From NCBI RefSeq assembly GCF_021134715.1, contig NC_060025.1, positions 1,364,001-1,428,000 of the forward strand: 64,000 bases of DNA, read 5' to 3'. Position numbers and translations under genes: made by a program. Below, one piece after another: positions 13,001 to 25,840 of the stretch (position 1 is the first letter of the stretch; each line of letters begins with the position of its first letter). The DNA is from Daphnia pulex. Lineage: Eukaryota > Arthropoda > Branchiopoda > Diplostraca > Daphniidae. Below the pieces are notes generated by a model that saw nothing but the letters and a program-made list of their open reading frames with translations, made no database searches and was not told the origin of the DNA.

Positions 13001-13084
13001 CTTTTTATGTACTCCACCAACCCATTGAACCCAATCCATCGAAACAGATTCCAATTTCAGATATTTTTTTTGTTTTGTTACCAA
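10057..13084. other. Intergenic between the 288-bp array and the Ig/FN3/DB gene
   Basis: From about 10255 to 10385 there is a degenerate CTTAAC/CTTAGC tract. At 10660-10785 an open stretch (GTPISRSKTPGGIFQY) looks somewhat protein-like, but I could not place it in a family or connect it to other exons. A G-run sits near 10968. The remaining sequence is AT-rich and I see no gene. Sequence just below 13085 is the 3' UTR side of the minus-strand gene. Confidence 0.45.
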
Positions 13085-16000
13085 TTATTTTAGCCTCTTG
13101 AATCCCGCGCCGTCAGTTCCCAATCGCAGTTCTTCGTAAAGTGTTGGACCAACTTCCGTGGCAGGAGCTGCCTGAAGGGACTCCTGCTTCCAAGCTGCGC
13201 TAGGCACTTCACTTGTATCATTAACGACTTCATTCTGAACAATTTGCAACGTATCGTTGGGTTGCTGACTGCTTCCGCGGAAAGGAGGATTGTCAAAACG
13301 CGAGCATCCTGAAAGCTTGATACCAAGAATGTTCTTTTTCCGCAAAATATACACGGCGCCAACCACGGCGCAGATAATAAGGATCAGTGCGACCACTACT
13401 CCTACGGCAACTCCAACGTGCGGATTGTCTGAAATATTGACAATTTATTTGGTTAGAGAGAAAAACTTACAAAAATTACGAAAATAAAAGTTACTTGAAT
13501 GAGTGCTGGCTGAGATAATATATTTGTCACTTAGAGTGAATGAAAGAGGTTCCGTCAGAGTGCTAGTTCCGTCACGGTTTCCAGCTTTGACGACCAGTTC
13601 GTAAGGCACGTTTTCTTTTAAGCCGGCAAGGTTTAGCCAGGTCAGGCGAGTATCGTTCTTGTCGGTTTGTTTCACACCCTGAATTCTCCAGAAAACCCTG
13701 TTGAGAATAACAGAAATACCAAGATTATTTTTGATTTGAAAAATGAAATAATTGGACCTGGTTGAAGCTTTATTAAAAACAATTCGTTATTAGTTACCTG
13801 TAAAGTTCGACTGTGTCAGGATTCTTAAGTGGGGCATCCCACAGAACTTTAATCGAGTTATCTTTCTCAAGTTCAATTCGTACGTTACGTGGTGGTCCAG
13901 GAATACGCTCTATAAATGTTTCAAACAATAAACACCATCAATTTTAGCTTTCAATCAAATAGATCCCTTTGTTTCCGATTAATGTACCTTTTCCTTCGTG
14001 GAAACACGAAATGATGGGCTTTGTGTAAGCGAGAGCGCACAGTTCAGTGCTGGACACCGCTTCTCCTCTGCACCAATCCAAACAACGACGAGGTACACCC
14101 CATTGAGTACAACATCCACGGTGATCTGAGCCATCTGTTAAGAATGCCATTAATTATAACCTAAACTTTCTTCAAACTTGAAATTTTCTAATATTTACCA
14201 GCTGCACATCGCATCAGTTTGTGGAAATCACCGATACATTCAGGCCTATCAATGACACTCTCAATATCTAAAAATAGAGTGCAAGCATCTAAGCAGGTAG
14301 AAGTGACATTTTGTTCTTCACAGCATTTCGCCACGTTCATAACCGAAGGCGCCTAGAGATTATACGAAACAAATATGAATACTGAAATCCTTTTTAACCA
14401 GTAGAAAAATGGCAAATTTTACGGTTTTTTGACGCGCTTGAAGTTTCATAACTTGAGCAAAAGTTCCAAAATTGTTTTGAGCATTGCAGTAATAGACTCC
14501 CGAGTCGGAGGCGTTCATATTCTTAATTGTCAGCTGCATTATGTAATTGGCGTCAGGCTCCTGTAACGGAATGAAACGTTTAGCTCCTTTTTGTTAACCT
14601 AACTGTGATTACTTACTTGACTCTCTCGAAGAATTCTGATGTCGTATTTGCTGCTGTTGCCAATTTTGTCCATGGCACTGGAGTCTCGGCTGAAACTCAG
14701 TTTTGGCGTTGGATGAGCATCAACTTCACATTCGAGGGTTACGTCATCACCGAGTGTCGCCATTGTAATAAGCGAACCTGAAATACTAGGTCGACCTAGA
14801 ATCGATCAATAAGAGAAACCAATTGAATTAACTTCATTAGCCACATCGTAAAACTGTATGAGCTACTTACGGCCAATGATGATACGTTTGAAAGCCTCTG
14901 AAGATGGGCCGTATCCGTTATTTGCATAGCAGGTAATATGATTCATTGAGCGGCTAACATTGGATAAAACAGCAACCATGTGTCGAGTTTTTTCCTGTTT
15001 GATTAATTTCCCTGAAATGTAAAGTGAAACGATGGGCATTGGCGTGCCCATAGCGGCGCAAATGACAGTCATGCTGCCTCCTTCAAGCACAATGTTCATC
15101 GGATGGATAGTGGGCACTTCAACCACCGCTTCGTACGCCGGATCGGTCCAAGCCATCAAAGTTTCCGACGGCCGGCTCTCGCCATTTTCATTTGAAGCAG
15201 TAACATAAAAGATATGCTGGGAACTAGCCGTCAAATTATCCAGTCGGTACGAAGTAATCTTTGTGGGTGAGGAGTTGAAAGATTTTTCGTCCCTTTTGCG
15301 ATAGTAGAAACTGTGAAATAATAAAGAAAATCGTACTGACATTTACGTCTCAAATTGCGTTAAATTAAATATGTTGTACTTGTAGGTGAGACGGTCAGTG
15401 GGGTGAACGAGTGCGGGTTGCTGCCATGAAACTATGATGTAATCGGCACTTCGGCTAGTGACTGAAATTCCTTGCGGAGCTGATGGGACGCCGGAAATAG
15501 TTCCATTGGATAAAGCTATCCAAATAAAAGGGTTATAATATGTCCATTAAATTGGCGAGAATAATAAAAAGGGGGTCAACCTTCTTTAGTGATGTTGATT
15601 GTTATTACAGACGACGGGAGAGAAGTGCCGTGATCGTTGACAGCCAGTACAAAGAAATTGTAAAGCTGCTTTGACTGTAAGTTGGTGATAACTGCTTGAG
15701 TCTTGGTAACATTAAGTTGTTGATCCATTTCAAAAGAAGTGCTGGCAGCTTTTGAAGCTAACTCGTCAATCATGGAATAATGGACTACATATTGCTCGGC
15801 GTTGCTATCAACTGGTGGCTGCCAAGTTAGTGTCACGCTGTCGTCCGTGATGGCAGTCGCACGCAGTTCAATAATAGGGCCAGGTATCAATCCAGTGCCT
15901 AATTTGAATTCAAAATTATTTCCAAAATGAATCAAATGATTAAAAAGAATTCAAATTCGTACCTTCTTCGAAACATTGAATGACATTGCCAACGTACGGG

Positions 16001-18847
16001 AGACAAGCGGCCGCTGTGACAATAAGTTCTTCAGTTACATGTCCAGTGCAGAATCCAAGACAAGGTTGTGGAATTCCTCGTCGTTCACAACATTTCACGT
16101 GATTACGTCCTCCGGCACCGCACCTCAGGAGCTTGGGAAACTCTTTGGAGCAGGTCTGAGTCAGCTGTCTCAAATCGCTCAGTTTGGCGCTGTAATCACA
16201 CAGAGGCATACATTTGCTGCTGATTCCAACCGTGTTACAACAAGCGCTGACGTTGTAAGCCATTTCCGATGAGGCAGCTTCCATTTGACCGACGGCAGTG
16301 CGGAATAGAATTCTCGTCGATGGTTCGCCGATTCCGTGTTCGTTGATGGCATTGACATAGACTTCGTATTCACTGGAAACCATCAGGTTTTCTAGAATGT
16401 AAGGCACAGCTTTGCTGTTGATAGTTTTGTATTCGCCGTCGCTAGAAGTGGGTCGATAACGGATGTTGTAAGACATTACTGTTTTGCCTAGTATTTTGGG
16501 CATCTCCCATCGTAAAATAGCGAATGTCGGATTGATGTTGGTAACCCGGAAGGCAGCTGGTGGGCCTGGAAGGACGCCGTATCCTTGTAGGAGGCAGTTG
16601 CTGAGCTCGCTCATGTACTGGATGCAACGGAACTGATTATAATCCACTCGCGTAATATTTCCGGTACACAGTTGGATGCAAGGCTCTGGTAAACCACGAG
16701 ACTTGCAACAGGCCGTGTGGTCGATTCCATTGGCCAAGCATGAGAAACTGTCACTAGCCCACGGAGCGCAAATCATTAGATCCGGCAGACTCACATCGGC
16801 CGTACGGACTGGATCACAAAATTTGTCTACACATCTGTCAGAATGAAAAGAATAATTTATGGTTGTTTTTTCATTGCTAGATTTTATTCTGAGGAGGAAT
16901 ACATGCCTGTTGTGGTAAACACCCTTTTTAGTGCAGCATTCCTTAATATCAGGAAGGGATGGCGCCGTCAATGCAGGTGTTTTATTCTTTTGGACCGTTT
17001 CGGTTAGTGAACGAACTTTTAGTGAAGGCAAACTGCTTCCGCGGTTGTTGTACGATGTCACCTAAAACAGTAGTTGATGTATTATAATCTGTGCTAATGT
17101 TAAGTAAAAGTATAAATGTGAAATAACTTACCGTGATTTCGTACATGGTGAACGAGTTCAAGTTGTCAACCGTCGTCGAGTTTTGATCAGCTTGAACCTA
17201 AAGTTGAAGAGAACATTTAAAAGATTAGTTAGATTGAAGCCTAGTAATTTAAAATGGACAAACCTTGATTTGCATGAAGAAAGGTTCATTGCGCAAACCA
17301 ATGAGTCCCTTGCCAGCGGAATCTTTTCCAACACCGTCGAAAAACCCTGGTTTAGTGTCCAACGAATCGAAACCAGGCAAAGCAGAAATGTTGACATAGT
17401 AATGAGTAATGGTGTCGTAGTTCCTTAAAGGACGTTGCCATGAAATCTTCAAGGCCTTGTCAGACAGAATGTCTACCAACACGGATTCTGGAGCGTTCGG
17501 TAAAATCTCTGCAAATTAAAAATTATAGCATTAACAATTAATTCAAGAAAAATATTTTGATAGCGATAATTTAGATATGTCTGATCAAACTAGACTTAAT
17601 GTAGTAGCTTTACCTATTCCTTCGGCGATACAAGCCAAAGTTTTTTCCGTGTAAGCTGAGCAAGAGACGTGTGTTCGAATATCATCAGTGGGGATTGTGT
17701 ATTCGCCACGACAAATGTCTTGGCAAACATCTGGTACTCCTTCTTCAATGCAACAAGGGACGTGATTCGTACCATCTATCACAAAAGAAACATGATTTTA
17801 AATCAAAATGAAGAAATTACAAACTGATCAGGCACAGCAGTTTCACTGTAGTAGGTTAAGAGGATTTTTCTCTTACCAGCCATGCATTTGACGATGGATG
17901 GGAAATCCGCCTCACACTGCTCCGGATCTTGTCCAGTTGTGCCGTCCAAAATATTTTTCAAATTACAAAAGCCCATACAGGCAGAAGTGACGTTATAGTT
18001 GATGCAACACTCTGTGTAGTTGTGAGCGATGATTTGGCTGGATGTGGAATCGGTTACGCCTGTTGTATTGCTGGGGGCCGGTTTCGAATCAGTTGGCGGT
18101 TGAAGATTGCTTGGAACAACTATCACCAAATAGACACAACGATTAGCATCTGAATTTAACGTAATTTAAACTAAAAAAACAATGAGCGACTCACCAAAAA
18201 CGGAATGATACGAACGGAGGATTGGATTACTGTTAATTTCACAGATGTAAGTGCCAGTATCAGTTGGTCGAGAATTTTTAATGACCAAAACCCACACGTC
18301 CCCACCTAAATTTAAGAAAGCAAACAATTATAAAATGCGAAAAAATTATAAATCTCAAGAAATAATTTATATTCATACCAGATGCTACACCTCCAGGAAC
18401 ATTGGGAGCTAAAGATGTGAACAAAGGTCAGATAGATAAGCCAATTTAAATATTGCGATTTGAACCGGTGAGTTTGTTACCGGAGTCGTGGAGAATGTCG
18501 AAACGTGAATCGGAAGTGACTCTGTTCTCGCCAGCCGTAAGAATACGAGGAGCTCCGCGCTCCTTATCTTCTCTTTTCCATAATAAAGTGTTGGTTTCAA
18601 GATTGCGCACAACACATGTCAGTAGGGCGTCCTCCCCTTCAAAAACGTGGAGGGGTTGGCGAATGCTGTCTCGCAAGGTTGGCAATGCTACGAAATTGTA
18701 AAAGTTTCGATTAATATTTTAGAAATTAGGTTAGGTTATTGGACAGTATAAAACACGCATACAATTTGTTAAGAAATGGTAAAATGAAATATGCTTACCA
18801 CTGGTCAGTGCGATAAAACTTATGGCGACTAAAAGCTGAAGCCCCAT
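13085..18847 (-). CDS. Ig-like, fibronectin III and DB-module transmembrane protein
   Basis: About 20 exons on the minus strand encode roughly 1,440 residues. Order: signal peptide (MGLQLLVAISFIALTS, exon 18799-18847); an Ig domain ending DTGTYICEIN; DB cysteine module (ECCINYNVTSAC... then CCIEEGVPDVC); FN3; DB (GIDHTACCKSRGLPEPC); FN3; DB (CCERRGIPQPC); two FN3; two Ig (the second ending DSGVYYCNA); DB (CCTQWGVPRRC); FN3; a membrane helix (VVVALILIICAVVGAVYI) at about 13345-13400; and a ~90-residue cytoplasmic tail. Each DB module has paired CC residues. This Ig/DB/FN3 combination is known from nematode IGDB-type proteins, so a cell-surface adhesion or receptor role is likely but inferred. 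One junction (16835-16906) appears to use a GC-AG intron. A 5' UTR intron is likely, since an acceptor sits about 20 bases upstream of the ATG. No kinase or phosphatase domain is present. Confidence 0.88.
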
Positions 18848-21800
18848 TTCGATCAAAGTAATTCGATTCTGAAACAAAAAGAAACATTATTAGTCGATCG
18901 AATTCAATGCGAAGATATTAATCAAACAGTTCATGTCTAAGCTGAATTTTTCTATGTTCTAGAGCGATTTAAAAAATAGCAAATCATCTGCAAATCAAAT
19001 CATTTCGAAATCTTTGGCGCTAAAGAGCTCGAGGGGATGGCACGACATCTGGCGGTAAAACTTGCTTAAGTCTACAGATATCTTTTTTAACCGTTAGATG
19101 GCGTAACGACTAAGCAACGGTTTTGAATGTTTTGATTTCGCTATCAAAGCTTTGATCGTGATTTTAAATTGGACCGAAACTTGATTGAGCTCACGGCAAG
19201 TCTGGCGGCATTAAAAGTAAATCGCACACAAATATTCGAGGTGACTTAACTTCTAAGTATTTACATTTCAAGTAGAAGCAAACAGGGTCTTTGGCGCACC
19301 TAATATCATAGAGCCTTTAGCGCATAGTGCTTTTAAAATATATAAAGAAACGAATCAGTGCGGTTTTTCAGTTACACTGTCAGACAACCTATACAAATGA
19401 AAACAGCGCAACGGTTGACAAAGACTGGAAGCAATTTCGTACCGTACAAGGAGAAGGCCGGATGGATCATTTATAACAATAGGCTCGATATGAAAATTGC
19501 TCATCGAACGATTGTTAAACCAACAAAGTCTAGTTTTCAAAGAAATCGGGTCAAGAACATTCGAAAGCTAAAGTAATATAAACGAACTATCAATAAATTG
19601 CTAGTTAAACACAGATTTTATTATGTTGTTGCGATGAGAACGCAAGTTATATTTTTCCGCTGATTGTCGTAGTGAAGGCCAGTATTTCTTAATTACATCA
19701 TGATTTTCAGTTTTCATTGGACGACCAGAATCGATATGTTTCTGTAATTCGAGCTTTGGACAATCGAAAACTTTGAGATTTACTGCGTGAATATTCAATA
19801 GAACTTGAAGATGATGTAGCCAATGCCAATATCACAGAACTTCTTTGTGCCCTAGGCTACTACGCAGGCTTTCGAGACCTTGACGCGAGGCTATTAGCAT
19901 TAGCTTGCGGAACTCTTTTTTTTTCTCTTCTTTAAAACATGCAGTGACTTTATTACCTCAAGGACCTGTTCGTGAAAAAGAAAAACGAATTGAAAAAAAA
20001 ACAAAAAAGGGAAGAACGCGATTTGATTTGGCGATTGTGCCATCAAGTCTTGGTTTTCTGTACGCAGTTTCCAAGTGGAATGACCGTAAAGAATAACAAA
20101 AAAGAAATATTTTGGGCAAGTAAAAATTCGACAAATAAATGTTGATCGCTTTTTGATTATTCTCAAGACCGCATTGGAAGGACGAATATAAAATTGAATA
20201 TGCTAATTAAGTAATAATTCTACAATGTTGCCACCAATAATGAAGAAAACCAAAATCAAATCTACCATTATGTTGATTAATAATCCCACAAACGTGCACA
20301 GTTTCTACGAAATTTAAAATTAATAATTTACATAGATGATTAGATCCTACACGATTTGGTTAGTTCTTCTGCTGTACACACTGGCGATTATATTCTTTTT
20401 GGCGGAAAAAAGTGAAGGTTACATAGTCAATCTGTCTTTACAAGTACTGTAATGAATACGACCTTGAGAATAATAGATTTGCTTTCATTTGCATTTTGAC
20501 TTGTTCTAAGAAATTCTTTATTTTAATTTTTTGTACGCTTTAAGTTAATCGATATCACGCTTCAAAATCAACTCAAATAATAGCCTAATAACATTTCCAT
20601 AATCTGACTTACCTGAAACAGAGATCAGCTGTAGTTCACCCAGTGAATGAAGTAAAGGGAATCACAATTCTGAATTGATAAGCTTGACGCGAGAAAGCTT
20701 TATAGTTAAAAGATATATATTTTGATGAAATAACAATGTATTCGAGTAAAAAAGATTCGTTCACAGCATGTGCTGAGCCGATGCGTGCGTTGTCTGTGGA
20801 GTCTGGCCACCAACTGAGGGTAGTTTTCCAACATTCAACCAAGATAAGTATGGGAGTACCTCGCGAACTGGTCATGTCCCAAGGTCTTTCAAAAAATCAA
20901 AGGCGAATTGCGCTGTGTTAGAACTACAGGAGGGCAATAACAATACGAAATAAATATATATCGAAAACTCAACATTTATAGCCACAGGTATGTATGGCAA
21001 CCTTTGTGTCGATTTAGATTTCACAAGTCACTTTTGACCACCTCAAATGAGATGTCAAATAATGATTTTGTTGCTGTTGCACGTTATTCAATCTTAATTC
21101 AAAATGAACTGGCTAAAAGAACCGACAATTATATTTTAAACCAGTGGATATTTTGTCTCATTAGGATTACAATCGCAAAAATAAAGCCTGAGATGACCAA
21201 AAAAGATGCATCAGCTCTTGAAACACGAAATAAATATAACCAAAGAGGAGGTAGCCGGAGAGAGATGAACACGAAGGTCAACCCACTCCTTATCACCCAA
21301 CTCCATCAGCAGACGAAAACACTGCTGCTGCTGCTGCTCTCCCTTTTCTTCAGGTGCAAACCGAAGAATACATTCATTCGGCAGGTCAACGTACCTTCAT
21401 CTATCTTGAAACTCGTCCCCTGGTATACTGGATCATCACCGAAAAAAAAAAAGAAATATACAAGAGTCGGTGTTTTGTTGCAACCAACAAGGTCGTGTGT
21501 GTGTAAGATGGATGCGTGCTGCTGCTGCTGCGTTGCTGTTACCATTTTCGTTCCATCGGCGATATCGCTGGACAATGCCAATACGCACATTTTCAAATAA
21601 TACTTTTAAAAAAAATTTATTTAAATTAACTATAGGTGAAAATTACCTGAAAATCAATATCACTGTAAATAGAATCCGAGTTCAACAAAGTTCAAGCGCA
21701 TCAATTATCTAAATGTCTTCGTTGTCAAGACGAAGTAAATGTGAGCTGCAAGTAGTTGGTTTTCTTGTTAATGGATATTGACGGGAAATAACTTTTAGAA

Positions 21801-22979
21801 GAAATAGATTGACCTTGAAAAAGTCAAACAGATTAACAAAGCGAGGTCAACAAGCGCTCTTTGTTTTGACTATAATTACCTGTATGAATTTTCCTTATAA
21901 AATTTATAACACTTGACTTTAAGTTAGAATAACATAAATGACGACAGATTTCTTGGGCTTTGGTCGCTGAGGACAAGTGTGTTCAAATTGTTCAAGTTCG
22001 ACAGTGAAAGTTTCGAATTGTGTCTCAGAAAATCAATAAAAATAAAATAGTTCAATTAATATGAAGAGCAGAACAATGTTTCAAGGTTATGGACTTGGGC
22101 CATTGTTGGACGAAGCGTATATATGAGAATTATTTCTACTTGTCCTTGAAATTATTACGGAACATTTGTTTTAACTAAAAAAAAAATTTTAGTGGTGAGA
22201 ATGAGTTTTAAAAAATAAATTTTGTTACCTGCAAGGTCATTGTTGCACGTCCAAATGTACAACGTTATTCAATTCTAAAGACACGAATGTGATCCCAGTT
22301 CAGGAATAGTATGCGCACATGCACCACACAGGTCAACGACTTCTCAAGTTTACCTGTGCAAGGGTGTGGCACAGTTCTCCGGGTCTCCTAACAAGAAGTA
22401 AGCGATTCAGGGGTTAACAAACTGTCAAACAAAACACTGATACTGAAACATAACTGAAAGATAATACAAAGTTATTTCTATCACATACCATTTTCGCTGC
22501 CTGGCACTGATACCTAAATTTACACACACGTACAAGAATTGAAAGTAAATTGATCAAGCGGAAAAACGTTCCGTTAAAATCTCTCTGTGGGACAGAACAA
22601 CAAACGAATTATTACAATTTTGAATTCAATTGAAGCAGTAATTCCAGTATATTTTATTTGGTTGCTTCCACAACTTTTGTTCAGAAAATACTTTTGATAA
22701 AAGAAAGACAACAAACAATCAATCAAAAGGCAGTCGGGGTTCTTCTTTGTTGGAAAACAATCCATTTCCCTTCCGGACAATAGTTCTTAGAAATGGCAGA
22801 GCTGGAACGGTAGTAAATCTATAGAAAGATGACATAGTAAAAATAGAGTACAGTAATGCAGTAAAATACAGTCAACAGGTGTAAAAACCTGCCCAACTGC
22901 CTCAACAACTGTACACTTACTAGCAATAGATGGCAGCATAATCTCTGTTGGATGCAATCCTGTAACATGTTTCAAAAAT
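18848..22979. other. Upstream region of the Ig/FN3/DB gene and unresolved sequence
   Basis: A donor-like site near 20610 (minus strand) could end a non-coding first exon of the Ig/FN3/DB gene. At about 19700-20095 the plus strand has coding-like fragments in more than one frame (e.g. ITELLCALGYYAGFRDLD, then LAIVPSSLGFLYAVSKW) broken by stops, suggesting a decayed gene I cannot name. A short CTG/CAG run lies near 21320-21345 with another at 21520-21535. Two related TGGCG motifs occur at 19045 and 19095. The 198-aa open frame at 21004-21600 shows no domain and is probably chance. Confidence 0.4.
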
Positions 22980-24150
22980 TTACTGAATTGAACTGATTAT
23001 TTCAATTAACTTGTATAACCCTTCCAGGTAATTAGAGTCTTGGGAATCGTGAGCCGGGAAAACGTGTGCAAAATCAATCATTCGAATTCGAACGTTCAAG
23101 ATGTTGGACCCTTTTTTTAACAAGTCAGCATCATAGACGAGAAGCAATGATGTCGCGTAAAACAAATAGTGGCGTTGCTCTTCGAACCAAAGACGAACAG
23201 CATTTAATTGGTTCAACACCTCCGCCAATAGTCTCCTTTCTATTACCTGCGTACTAGAAAATAAAGACAAATTTTACCAAAAGATTTATACAGATAAATT
23301 GGTTGTAATGTGTTACCTGTTGAAGTATAGTAAAAAAGCTTAGTGTTTAAATGATTAGCATAATTCTATCAAAATATTCTTTTTTAAAAGGTATGAAGTT
23401 ACCATCTCTTACGGAATCACAGTTTAAACTACGCCCGTAGTGTTTATCCAATTTTAGTACTTTATCAGATGCCAGATCATAGATACACATTCCAGGGATA
23501 CAAAACCCCAGTGGATCTTTGGTGCCTCTATATTTCATCTATAAACACAAATAGAAATGAGTTAATTATTTTTAAAAAATTGGATGTGTTAAATTTGTTT
23601 CACATTTTCTGCATGTTGCTTCTCCGGGGAAGAATATGGATCCCAAGTTTGTCGCCCAATTTTTATGTCTGCAATGCACGGTTTAGCCATTCCTGCAGCA
23701 ACGTCTTCCAGCTTAATGAAGTAATGTGCTGAAAAAATAGGAAAAGTTATTGTTTAACTATTTTTCATAGCACACTGACAATTAAGACAGTCTTACTAGC
23801 TGTATCAGTAACAAACTGATGCAGACCAAAAAAGTGTGGGACAATTTGCTTAAGTTTAGAGACGACTGGATGAGAGGATTGAAATACTTGCTCATAAAAT
23901 TCTATTTCTGTTTTCCCTCTTTGGTTGTTTTGGACTGGTTTCATAACATATCCGTCAATGTGCTTCAACATTCCTTACAACAAAAACATATTTAGTGAGA
24001 CATTGTAGGATAAATATAGAGTATTTTCGCACCTGTGTAAAGCTTTCCGTGTTCATGCCTGTGCCCAGCAATCTGATGCTCCAACACAACAGTTTCATCA
24101 GGCAACTCAAATAGAGATGACATCATAAGAGTAAGGCTATTTTTTGGCAT
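22980..24150 (-). CDS. IPMK: Inositol polyphosphate multikinase
   Basis: Six exons, 24033-24150, 23797-23973, 23604-23728, 23403-23538, 23317-23338 and 22980-23253, join in phase to 283 aa. Family motifs are in order: PCIADIKIG with TWDP at residues 115-127 (the PxxxDxKxG inositol-kinase signature), GMCIYDLASDKV and HYGRSL in the middle, SLLLVYD at 228-234, MIDFAH at 251-256 (metal-binding Asp) and DSNYLEGL at 265-272. It phosphorylates soluble inositol phosphates (IP3 to IP5) and in some animals PIP2, in nucleus and cytoplasm. The length matches the compact fly and plant enzymes rather than the longer human protein. Exon 5 is a 22-nt microexon that supplies FLLYFN and restores the frame. The exon 3 donor (AAT/GTGAAA) is weak but keeps phase. 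The start is the first ATG, after a GTGCTGC context. Confidence 0.9.
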
Positions 24151-24765
24151 GCAGCACAGAAGAGGGAAATATTGATGACTTTATACTGAAAACTGCTTAA
24201 ACTGAATTCCGTTTTGAAGAACCCTGGCAATTAAAAGAAATTGAAATATTTTTTTATGTATAACGTGAAAAAGGAAAAACCCACCTAAAAACCAAAATAA
24301 CAAATCATCAAAAGCTTGCCAACTGCCATGCCCTGCAAGGTAATTTAGTAAATTATGATGTGATGATGGAATAAAATCATCTACAGTTTAACTAAATAAA
24401 CGACGAAAAATCGGTGACAGCTAGTAGTGAAAGCCCAAAAGTAAGTAATGCACCAACCCAAATTACTTCCTACTGAATCTGATACGTGAACGAGTTTGCA
24501 CGGGAAAAGAAAACTGATAAACAAAACCACGAAACTACAAAAAAACCAAACTGAGGTGAAATGCAACGGGTTGAGGTTGACGTATCGACGCAAATTGCGC
24601 GGACCACTTTGCGCGGATTGTTTCTTGCGCGCAAAATACTAGGGCCGTTCAAACGGTATTTTAAAAAGGCCATCGGGCCATTGGGTGTCTCGTGTCTGTA
24701 TAGTTGAAGACTCCTTTCTTGAGACTCCTTTTGAATAATAATTTGAATAATGATTAGTATAAAAT
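24151..24765. promoter_or_regulatory. Upstream region of IPMK
   Basis: No gene is visible. A GC-rich patch around 24590-24640 contains several GCGC words (ttgcgcggac, tgcgcgcaaa), the most CpG-rich sequence locally, and may mark the minus-strand promoter of IPMK. No TATA box at a convincing distance from the ATG was found. Confidence 0.3.
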
Positions 24766-24769
24766 GGTT

Positions 24770-25840
24770 CTATTTTTCAGTTTTCAGACTCCTGCATTCA
24801 AATTTTAATCGCTAGATCGCCAAGCAAACTGTTGGTGTCTTATGTGGAAAAAGACGAAAACTTGAAACCGTGGAGTATTGATGCAGCAAACAACGAAGGA
24901 AAACACCATTAGGAGTAGCGTTGGGAAGTTAAACTACGAATTGATTGACTTTCTGGTCGGTGCCGGTGCAAACCTTCAAGCCATCGACCATAAGGGTGGG
25001 TGATGCTCCATTTCATTATGCTGCGCATTTATTCAGCGAAAAGTAAAGGCCTTCGAAATGGCCAAATCAGGAAAGTTCCCCTGCTATTTTCAAGATAAAT
25101 ATTTTTGATCAACAGCCGAATATGAGTTTATCTAGGATAATGATGTCTATAACATTCAATTACGCTTTCACTTCACCGGCTCTACAATGGACTGAAAATT
25201 AACTATCCTGGCAAGAATCTGTGTTCCGTCGCTACCATTGTCTCTTATCTCGTCGCAAAAGGAGGAATTCCCCCAAATTTAACGTTTCCTGACATAAAAC
25301 GACTCATAGGCGACAGCTTCCTCTACGAGTAAATAACCAAAATTTATCCTGATCCTAATTCGATAGAACTCAGAACTTGAACAGTCAAGGCTGTCAGCCT
25401 GTCACCACTGGTCTCACCCTATTGAAATGAATGAAATAAATCGTGAGCAGTGAATAAAATTAGGTGATAAACCTGCAAAAACATTTGATTGGCATTGGGA
25501 TCGGCAGAGGTCAAACCCGAAATCCTATGGCATGCAAGTTGAAAGCGGAAACGAGCCAGTTACAAGTGATGACGTCACTTCGAGATCCGTTGCCTTCTCA
25601 GAGCGGAGTGGCGACTGGAGATTCCGCAACCACGGTAACAGTTCACTTTTTACTCTTTTCCACCCATGCCGAACGAAGATGTTCCAGGTACAGTGACGCC
25701 AACCGGAGATGCAGCAGCCAACACCAACCCGGCGACCAGTGATGACGATTGCCTTGACAACGACGGGCAAGAGAGTTAGAAAATCAACCGAAATAGAATC
25801 GGAAACTCCATCAACAACGAGTAGCAAAAGAAGGAGAAGT
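24770..25840 (+). pseudogene. Decayed 3' half of a mind bomb-like gene (relic 1)
   Basis: The sequence parallels the intact gene's exon 11 (30609-30881), exon 12 (30980-31232) and C-terminal exon, in the same order. Shared blocks include the acceptor and start ATCGCCAAGC, the AACTACGAATTGATTGA ankyrin segment, GCCGGTGCAAACCT, and the later CTCGTCGCAAAAGGAGG block at about 25250. The frame is broken by an indel near 24915 and by an extra GG in the AAGGGTGGGTG region. At 25670-25830 it retains an acidic and Ser/Thr-rich tail ending in a TCCATCAACAACGAGTAGC segment, related to but longer than the intact gene's terminus. No RING finger is visible. Confidence 0.8.

Noticed and set aside
21004-21600. 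198-aa ORF
   Set aside because: Low-complexity runs (Leu from CTG repeats, Lys from A-runs, Cys from TGC repeats), no domain, and an equally open antisense frame.
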